Position numbers and translations under genes: made by a program
In this document: positions 58,086 to 64,000 of the stretch, in pieces
Layout: each line of letters opens with the position of its first letter
Position numbering within the stretch: the stretch's first letter is position 1
Assembly: GCF_947501225.1 (NCBI RefSeq)
Contig: NZ_CANMUW010000002.1
Span: 389,757 to 453,756 of the forward strand
Direction of reading: 5' to 3'
DNA length: 64,000 nt
From: an uncultured Shewanella sp.
GTDB taxonomy: Bacteria; Pseudomonadota; Gammaproteobacteria; Enterobacterales; Shewanellaceae
Notes under the pieces: model-generated
What the model was told of the DNA's origin: nothing
Database searches by the model: none
Seen by the model: the letters and a program-made list of their open reading frames with translations, nothing else

Positions 58086-59384
58086 TTACGATTTTTTAGC
58101 CCATAATTCGGCATTGACCTTAGGCAGCTTTTTCCGCTTTTTCTTCCCCATCCCTTCGGGAGCCGCCATAGGCTTAGCTTCTCTGGACGGACAATCCAGT
58201 GGTGCCTCTTCACTGGCTTCGAAACCTGGAACCTGCTCTCTGTCTAATCTGAATTTATTCTTTTTCTCGATAATTTTAAAATGGTGGTACTCATCATGGG
58301 AGATCAAAGACAGCGCCAAGCCCGCCTCTCCCGCTCGACCACTTCGACCGATTCGATGCATATAATCGGCCGGGCTTCTGGGTAACTCAAAGTTAATTAC
58401 AACAGGAAGCTTCTCAATATCGATACCACGAGCCGCAATATCGGTAGCGATTAACACGCTGATGTCGCCACTTTTGAACCCTTCTAATACCTTGGTTCTG
58501 GCTCCCTGAGCCTTATCGCTATGAAAAACCTGCGCAGCAATACCCGCCTTTTCCAGTTTTTGCACTAAACGGTTACAGGTATTTTTTGCACTCGCAAAGA
58601 CTAAAACTTGTCGCCACCCCCTCTCTTTGATTAAGTGCGCTAACAATGCCGTCTTTCGGTTCCTGTTAACCGTATAGACCTTTTGTGTCAGCGTACTCTC
58701 CTCTTCGCTTTGTAGCTGAATCTCTACAGGTGAAGATAACAGCTTAGCCGTTAATGTTTTGACCTCTTCAGGGAAAGTCGCCGAGAACAGCAAAGTCTGC
58801 TTTTTCTTAGGGAGTTTTGTCAGAATTTCAGCGAGCTCTTCCTCGAAGCCCAGACTCAACATTCTATCGGCTTCATCGAGAACTAAAGTGCTCACCTGTC
58901 CCAGATTAAGTGCATTGCTTGAAAGTAGATCGAGTAAACGGCCCGGTGTCGCAACTAGGAGATCTGCCCCGCCTCTCAACGCAAGCATCTGGGTATTTGC
59001 GGAAACCCCACCGAAAACGGCCTCAACTTTTACCCGCGGCTTAATCAGTTTCGCATAACTCTTAAAACTATCAGCAACCTGATTCGCTAACTCTCGAGTC
59101 GGAACGAGAACTAATGCCTTGATATAATTACCTTTACCTGATTTTAACTGCTGAGTTAACAATCTTTGCAATAATGGCAATGCAAATGCTGCTGTTTTTC
59201 CTGAGCCTGTCATCGCCCCAGCCAGCACATCTTTACCCTCCAACACCGCTGGTATCGTTCCGGACTGAACTAAGGTGGGAGTTAAGTACTCAAGCTCGGT
59301 TAAACGAGTCAATAATTCTGGGATTAGGCCTAACTTTTCGAAGGTGGCGCTTTGTGCTGCGGGTGAAGGCTGAGCTTGTGTCAT
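58086..59384 (-). CDS. DEAD-box RNA helicase
   Basis: 432 residues from the ATG at 59384. Motifs in order: Q motif (FEKLGL...LTPTLVQ), I AMTGSGKT, Ia PTRELA, II DEAD (VLDEADRML), III SATFPEE, V TDIAARGIDI, VI HRIGRSGRAG. The short basic C-terminal tail (GMGKKKRKKLPK) is RhlE-like. It is probably a cold or ribosome-assembly helicase; which one cannot be decided. Monocistronic. Confidence 0.9.
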   Translation of the reverse strand: MTQAQPSPAAQSATFEKLGLIPELLTRLTELEYLTPTLVQSGTIPAVLEGKDVLAGAMTGSGKTAAFALPLLQRLLTQQLKSGKGNYIKALVLVPTRELANQVADSFKSYAKLIKPRVKVEAVFGGVSANTQMLALRGGADLLVATPGRLLDLLSSNALNLGQVSTLVLDEADRMLSLGFEEELAEILTKLPKKKQTLLFSATFPEEVKTLTAKLLSSPVEIQLQSEEESTLTQKVYTVNRNRKTALLAHLIKERGWRQVLVFASAKNTCNRLVQKLEKAGIAAQVFHSDKAQGARTKVLEGFKSGDISVLIATDIAARGIDIEKLPVVINFELPRSPADYMHRIGRSGRAGEAGLALSLISHDEYHHFKIIEKKNKFRLDREQVPGFEASEEAPLDCPSREAKPMAAPEGMGKKKRKKLPKVNAELWAKKS

Positions 59385-59523
59385 AGGTTTGCGATGAGTG
59401 CCATAAAATAAATATGGCACATATTCTACGCTAAATTCGGCTACAAAGCTTATATTTTGCGGTTATCATGCAGGCTTGCTCAAGGTTCAATGCAAACATC
59501 TGATGTTCATTCTCGCTCCAGGA

Positions 59524-60138
59524 TTAAAACTGGATAGATTTCTGTTCAAACTTATCCTCTAGCTCGAGCAATTTGCGCTTCATCTCTACGCCATAGGCAT
59601 AGCCGGTGAGCTTGCCATTTTTCCCAATCACACGATGACAAGGGATAATGATGGCGATTCGGTTCGCGCCATTTGCAGCTCCAACAGCCCTGACCGCTTG
59701 GGGGCGATGAATCTTCTGTGCTATATCGCTGTAGCTGCAGACCTCGCCGTACTTAGTCTCAAGTAACGCTTGCCAAACCTGTTGCTGAAACTCCGTCCCC
59801 TGAGGCGCCAATGGCACAGTAAATGTCTCACGGATTCCGGCAAAGTATTGCCCGACCTCCCGCTCGGCCTGTAAAAGGTGCCTCATTGCATCCTGATGTA
59901 AAGAGTGGCAGCGATTTACCCATGATGCTTCCTTAGTCCCTGCCAAACTCAGATGGCTTAAGCCATGTTGATTGGCTTTAATGAGTAACTCACCCACCCC
60001 AGTCGTAAAGGTTTTTGTTGCCAGCGGCTCGAGTTCAGCCTTACCTGAAAGCAGTACGAGTCGAGGACCTTTATCAATGCCTTCAGCGAAATCATGACTT
60101 AATTCCACCTCAGCTTTAGTATCAATTACCACTGTCAT
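59524..60138 (-). CDS. ogt: methylated-DNA-protein cysteine methyltransferase
   Basis: 204 residues from the ATG at 60138, which overlaps the stop of the Ada-AlkA gene (ATGA). The acceptor site is IIPCHRVIGKNG, with the helix-turn-helix region SDIAQKIHRPQAVRAVGAAN before it. It repairs O6-alkylguanine. It is translationally coupled to the Ada-AlkA fusion, so the two form an alkylation-repair operon. Confidence 0.92.
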   Translation of the reverse strand: MTVVIDTKAEVELSHDFAEGIDKGPRLVLLSGKAELEPLATKTFTTGVGELLIKANQHGLSHLSLAGTKEASWVNRCHSLHQDAMRHLLQAEREVGQYFAGIRETFTVPLAPQGTEFQQQVWQALLETKYGEVCSYSDIAQKIHRPQAVRAVGAANGANRIAIIIPCHRVIGKNGKLTGYAYGVEMKRKLLELEDKFEQKSIQF

Positions 60139-61637
60139 GTCTGCTCCCACAGTTGAAAGGTTAAATAACTTCCCCATGGCGAGGACTGCCGGCGCAATGA
60201 TTCAGTCAACACTGTATAATCCACAGGCTTAGCCGGCTGACCTGTATCTCTGTCAGCCTCGTACATCTTAAGCAGCCTCTTTTTCACCACCAGATCGCTG
60301 CATAGCAGGATATCAGGGTCACTTCTCCCCCGCATTTTCGCATACGCAACAGTCCAGGGGCCTATTCCTTTGATCGTTAACCATTGCTCAAGATCTGCAT
60401 CCGGGGTAGTAGCCACATATTGGCTGAATGCCTTTATGGCCGCTTTTCTGGCAGCGGGCATCTTAAGTTCATCCAGGCTGGCGTTGGCAAGTTTATCCGG
60501 TGTGGGAAACATGCGTAGCCTTCTCCCGGACAGATAACGCAGCTCTCCATTTTCCTTGACCATGCTATTGAGCAACTTAGTGGCTTGATTAACACTGACC
60601 TGCTGGCCTAAAATCGCCCTGCATCCGGCTTCAAATGCTGACCATGTACCCGGTATTCTGATCCCCTCATGCAGGTGCTCACCTATAAAAGGGATTGATG
60701 ATAGTGAGTCATGTATCTTATCCAGATCCGCATCGAGATCAAATAACCTGCGGATCTGCATTACGACGTCCCTAAGTAACGGCAGATCTTCGGCCCGAAA
60801 TAGATGAATAGTCACATTGAACCGATTTTTCTCGTTCAGGTGTACAACTTCAAAAAAGCCCTCCACGGCACCCAGGCGAAATGTTCGCCCATAACTCGAC
60901 GCGTCATCTTGCCACTCCATGCCCTCGACCATTCTCAATCGATAAAAACCTGAAAGGTGCTCCCAATTAAAAGGCGGACAATAGGATAATGTCAGAGACA
61001 AACAAACCCCTTCATCGGAACAAGTTTTACTCTTTGGAGCTCTGCAATGCTCACCCCCCTTCTTTCTGAGCTGAGTAGGTGTTAACCGTAATGTATCTTT
61101 GAATACTTCATTAAAACGCCTGACACTCCTATAACCCGCAACCAAACCGACTTGCGTTATTGACAAGTTAGTTTCATGAAGCAGTTGCTTCGCAAACATA
61201 AGCTGGCGGAACTGAGCATACTTTTTAGGAGAAGTGCCAAGCGCTTCAAAGAACAACTTTCGTAAATAGCGACTACCTATCCCCAATCTTTCCGACAGAG
61301 ATTCTATACTCAATCCATTTTCTCCGGACATGACACCGGCATCAATTAACTTCAGAGCCCTCTCAACTGTCGTTTGGGTTCCTTTCCATGCGAATGAATC
61401 CGGTGCGCTATCAGGACGGCAGCGCAGGCATGGTCTCAAGCCCTCATTTATGGCCCGGATAGCAGAATCAAAATACCTGACATTTTTCTCTTGCGGTAAA
61501 ACAGCGGGACATATGGGACGACAAAATATTCCCGTTGTGAGCACACCGATAAAAAACTGACCATCGAAACGAGGATCTCTTGAGAGTCTCGCTTTTCGGC
61601 AAGACTCGACGGTTAATGTTTTAAGGTTATGTTCCAT
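60135..61637 (-). CDS. Ada-type regulator fused to 3-methyladenine DNA glycosylase (AdaA-AlkA)
   Basis: 500 residues in three parts. Residues 1-85 are the Ada metal domain with C39, C43, C70 and C73, matching Ada C38/C42/C69/C72; C39 would take the methyl from phosphotriesters. Residues about 88-190 are an AraC-type DNA-binding domain (RYLRKLFFEALG, VGLVAGYRSVRRFNEVFKD). Residues about 215-500 are AlkA: N-terminal domain, then the HhH-GPD with ILGQQVSVNQA, GIGPWTVAYAKMRG and the catalytic Asp in LLCSDLVV. One protein can sense methylation, activate genes and excise 3-methyladenine. ogt overlaps its stop. Confidence 0.92.
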   Translation of the reverse strand: MEHNLKTLTVESCRKARLSRDPRFDGQFFIGVLTTGIFCRPICPAVLPQEKNVRYFDSAIRAINEGLRPCLRCRPDSAPDSFAWKGTQTTVERALKLIDAGVMSGENGLSIESLSERLGIGSRYLRKLFFEALGTSPKKYAQFRQLMFAKQLLHETNLSITQVGLVAGYRSVRRFNEVFKDTLRLTPTQLRKKGGEHCRAPKSKTCSDEGVCLSLTLSYCPPFNWEHLSGFYRLRMVEGMEWQDDASSYGRTFRLGAVEGFFEVVHLNEKNRFNVTIHLFRAEDLPLLRDVVMQIRRLFDLDADLDKIHDSLSSIPFIGEHLHEGIRIPGTWSAFEAGCRAILGQQVSVNQATKLLNSMVKENGELRYLSGRRLRMFPTPDKLANASLDELKMPAARKAAIKAFSQYVATTPDADLEQWLTIKGIGPWTVAYAKMRGRSDPDILLCSDLVVKKRLLKMYEADRDTGQPAKPVDYTVLTESLRRQSSPWGSYLTFQLWEQT

Positions 61638-61811
61638 TATTTAACAGACCCGTACTGAAAGGCAGAATTTGCCTAACTTTACTTAACAACGACCAGCTAA
61701 ACTAGCGGAAAACGGAACTCGACGAAAGTTGAGAATGTTAAGCCAATGGTTAAATTTTGCTATATGCTAAAAACAAGTTTAGCTAAATAAATATAATCAT
61801 TGAGAATATAG

Positions 61812-63641
61812 ATGTTTAAAAGATTTGAATCTTGGGTCAACGCCCTCCCTTCAGAGGAGCCGATACAACCACCTAACGGGATATATGCCTTTTGCCGTCA
61901 TTACACCCGAGGCTTTGAACGCCCTCTAATTCTTATGTCATTGGTAACTGCGACGTTAGCCATTCTTGAGGTCTCACTATTTGGCTTTATGGGTGAGTTG
62001 GTAGACATGCTGATAGCCAACGAACCTGAAACACTTTTTGAACAGGAAGGTAGGAAGCTGATAGGCATGACCCTATTGGTATTAGTCATTATTCCCACCT
62101 TGGTCCTGCTACATGCCCTGATTGTATACCAGGGGCTTCTCGGCAATTACCCTATGTCGATCCGCTGGCTCGCTCACAGATATCTGCTCAAACAAAGTGT
62201 CTCTTTCTACCAAAATGATTTTGCAGGAAGAATAGCTACCAAGGTTATGCAAACCTCTCTTGCAGTGAGAGAGACAGTGACAAAACTGTTAGATGTGTTG
62301 GTATATATTCTGGTTTACTTCACCTCTATGGTCGTCATGATAGCCAATGCAGATCTGAGACTAATGGCACCTATGCTGATCTGGTTATGCTTATACATAG
62401 GTCTTCAGTTTGTATTTTTACCAAAACTGAAGCGGGTCTCAACCGAACAAGCCGACGCCAGGTCAATCATGACAGGTCGCATTGTTGACAGCTATACCAA
62501 TATCACAACCGTAAAGCTATTTTCCCACACACAAAAGGAAGCGGACTACGCTCAAGGTAGCATGAAGACCTTTCTCGATACTGTTTATCGTCAGATGCGT
62601 CTCGTTACCGGAATTAATGTCAGCGTCCAGGTCATCAACTATCTTTTGGCGTTTACCATCGCGGCAGTATCTATATGGCTATGGACAGGCAATGTGATTA
62701 CCATAGGCGCAATTGCTATCGCCATAAGTCTGGCCCTTCGCCTCAACGGTATGTCGCAGTGGATAATGTGGGAGATCAGCTCGCTGTTTGAGAATATCGG
62801 CACCGTTGCTGACGGGATGAACACCCTGTCTAAGCCCACTGAAATCGAAGATATTAGCGATGCCAGACCAATCAAGGTCACTGAAGGATGCATAGACTTT
62901 ACCGGCGTGAGTTTTCACTACGGGGAAGACAGCGGGATCATAGATAACCTCAACCTGCATATTCAAGCCGGTGAAAAAGTTGGCCTTGTGGGTCGCTCCG
63001 GTGCAGGAAAATCAACGCTTGTGAACTTGTTGATGCGTTTCTATGATGTCGAAAAGGGGGCGATTCAGATTGATAAGCAAGATATAAAAAAAGTACAACA
63101 GGACTCTCTGCGCGCCCATATAGGCATGGTGACTCAGGATACATCGCTTCTTCATCGCTCCGTTCGTGAAAACATTCTTTACGGTAACCCCGATGCGAGT
63201 GAAGAGGAACTGCTAGAAGCGATTAAGAACGCACAGGCCTATGAGTTTATTCAAACCTTGAGCGATCCCGATGGTAATCAGGGCTTAGATGCTCAGGTGG
63301 GAGAACGGGGGGTCAAGCTATCGGGTGGGCAACGCCAACGGATAGCCATAGCCCGTGTTTTACTCAAAAATGCTCCGATTCTCTTACTCGATGAGGCGAC
63401 ATCCGCACTGGATTCAGAAGTTGAGGCCGCCATCCAGGAAAGTCTGTATCAACTGATGGAAGGAAAAACAGTGATAGCTATCGCTCACCGCTTATCGACA
63501 ATTGCAGCCATGGACAGGCTTATTGTGATAGATGAAGGAAAAATTGTCGAACAAGGCTCTCACCTGGAGTTAATTCAATCCGGTGGTATCTATGCTCAAC
63601 TTTGGTCCCATCAAACAGGCGGTTTTTTGGGAGTCGATTAA
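61812..63641 (+). CDS. ABC transporter, fused permease and ATP-binding protein
   Basis: 609 residues. N-terminal exporter transmembrane domain (about 35-330, six helices) and C-terminal ATPase with Walker A GLVGRSGAGKST (near 390), Q-loop GMVTQDTSLL, signature LSGGQRQR, Walker B LLLDEATSALD and H-loop IAHRLST. It is a half-transporter that dimerises, like MsbA. The substrate is not known. It has no co-directional partner and is followed by a hairpin at 63664. Confidence 0.9.
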   Translation: MFKRFESWVNALPSEEPIQPPNGIYAFCRHYTRGFERPLILMSLVTATLAILEVSLFGFMGELVDMLIANEPETLFEQEGRKLIGMTLLVLVIIPTLVLLHALIVYQGLLGNYPMSIRWLAHRYLLKQSVSFYQNDFAGRIATKVMQTSLAVRETVTKLLDVLVYILVYFTSMVVMIANADLRLMAPMLIWLCLYIGLQFVFLPKLKRVSTEQADARSIMTGRIVDSYTNITTVKLFSHTQKEADYAQGSMKTFLDTVYRQMRLVTGINVSVQVINYLLAFTIAAVSIWLWTGNVITIGAIAIAISLALRLNGMSQWIMWEISSLFENIGTVADGMNTLSKPTEIEDISDARPIKVTEGCIDFTGVSFHYGEDSGIIDNLNLHIQAGEKVGLVGRSGAGKSTLVNLLMRFYDVEKGAIQIDKQDIKKVQQDSLRAHIGMVTQDTSLLHRSVRENILYGNPDASEEELLEAIKNAQAYEFIQTLSDPDGNQGLDAQVGERGVKLSGGQRQRIAIARVLLKNAPILLLDEATSALDSEVEAAIQESLYQLMEGKTVIAIAHRLSTIAAMDRLIVIDEGKIVEQGSHLELIQSGGIYAQLWSHQTGGFLGVD

Positions 63642-63663
63642 TCAGCCATTACTCATCGAATCT

Positions 63664-63690
63664 GAAAACCATCTTTAGGTGGTTTTCTTC
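63664..63690 (+). terminator. ABC transporter gene terminator
   Basis: GAAAACCATC (63664-63673) pairs with GGTGGTTTTC (63678-63687) with one GU pair, T-rich tail. Confidence 0.75.
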
Positions 63691-63861
63691 AACTATCAAC
63701 TTCATTACTCGGCGACTCAAAAGATCGGTCAATGATAATTGCTCTTGTTGCTATTGGTATCAATATCTACAGGAAGCAAAGCCACCCATTGCCTTCGCAC
63801 TATCTCTTCTGTTTCTCTGTTAACAGATGAATGTACTGCTGAGTAGACAAATTTCGGGTAC

Positions 63862-63888
63862 AAAAAAACCACCCTAAGGTGGTTTTAA
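63862..63888. terminator. terminator downstream of tRNA-Ala
   Basis: AAAACCACC (63865-63873) pairs with GGTGGTTTT (63878-63886), CTAA loop; A-run on the left serves the minus-strand tRNA transcript. Confidence 0.85.
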
Positions 63889-63927
63889 TGTCTCTTGTTA
63901 GTCTATAAAAAACTAACAATAAGAAAA

Positions 63928-64000
63928 TGGTGGAGCCTAGCGGGATCGAACCGCTGACCTCAACACTGCCAGTGTTGCGCTCTCCCAGCTGAGCTAAGGC
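63928..64000 (-). tRNA. tRNA-Ala (anticodon GGC), 5' end beyond window
   Basis: The minus strand reads TTAGCTCAGCTGGGAGAG (D arm), the anticodon arm CAACA-CTGGCAG-TGTTG with anticodon GGC, then GGTTCGATCC (T arm) and acceptor AGGCTCCA with an encoded CCA (63930-63928). Only the first three or so bases of the acceptor stem are cut off at the right edge. Confidence 0.95.

Overview
The window looks like a chromosomal segment of a marine gammaproteobacterium, most likely Shewanella. This is inferred from protein similarity recalled from memory and from gene order: gsk-hemH-adk, htpG-recR-ybaB-dnaX-apt, iscRSUA-hscBA-fdx with cysE and trmJ beside it, and secF-secD-yajC-tgt-queA-acpH. Nearly all of it is ordinary chromosome. 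There is no prophage, no CRISPR array and no intact insertion sequence.

Layout. 1-1948 (-) is the N-terminal part of a large Ig-like-repeat lipoprotein cut by the window edge. 2165-3475 (+) is a dicarboxylate/amino-acid:cation symporter. 3638-16092 (-) is a housekeeping run: gsk, hemH, adk, cnoX-like, htpG (clear sigma-32 promoter), recR, ybaB, dnaX (with a probable programmed -1 frameshift site), apt and ybaN. Between recR and ybaB lies a foreign-looking segment of about 0.5 kb bounded by a 16-bp direct repeat taken from the 3' end of ybaB. 16272-18760 (-) holds a 39-residue membrane protein near an FNR-type palindrome, then an HvfABC/bufferin-type peptide-modification locus: a secreted precursor with 14 EGKCG motifs, a DUF692 (MNIO) enzyme and a DUF2063 partner. 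19146-20647 (+) is dusC and a DksA/TraR zinc-finger protein. 20725-24775 (-) is a TonB-dependent receptor, a 0.9-kb AT-rich gap and ndk. 25063-32619 (-) is the Fe-S assembly cluster under IscR, plus cysE and trmJ. 33017-37347 (+) carries suhB, nnrS (NsrR-like operator), psiE (CRP box), a PilZ protein and a ParA/ribbon-helix-helix pair. 37426-37668 (-) is yecH. 37832-41923 (+) is a LytS/LytTR two-component system followed by a CstA-family transporter with a matching direct-repeat operator. 41992-50305 (-) is yaeQ, a siroheme-synthesis gene, a rhodanese, a DUF2007 protein, secF, secD, yajC, tgt and queA. A 377-bp MITE-like element (50373-50749) and a 53-residue ORF follow. 51072-52423 (+) is acpH and rluA. 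52504-61637 (-) is a hypothetical protein, sstT, cheV, a phospholipase-D-like lipoprotein, a dual-specificity phosphatase, a DEAD-box helicase, and a DNA alkylation repair operon (Ada-AlkA fusion plus Ogt). 61812-63641 (+) is an ABC exporter. A tRNA-Ala(GGC) (-) runs off the right edge.

How the genes work together. The isc cluster builds Fe-S clusters and represses itself through IscR; cysE feeds it cysteine. SecD, SecF and YajC are the Sec accessory complex; Tgt and QueA carry out successive steps of queuosine synthesis in tRNA. The HvfABC-like locus should export a cysteine-modified, probably copper-binding peptide. The LytS/LytTR pair should sense an extracellular nutrient and switch on the adjacent CstA-type uptake gene.

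Most unusual points: the EGKCG precursor locus with recently expanded 51-bp repeats, the ybaB-recR insertion, the 39-residue membrane protein, the chromosomal ParA/RHH pair, and several operators readable directly from the sequence (IscR, NsrR, CRP, FNR, sigma-32, BtsR-like).
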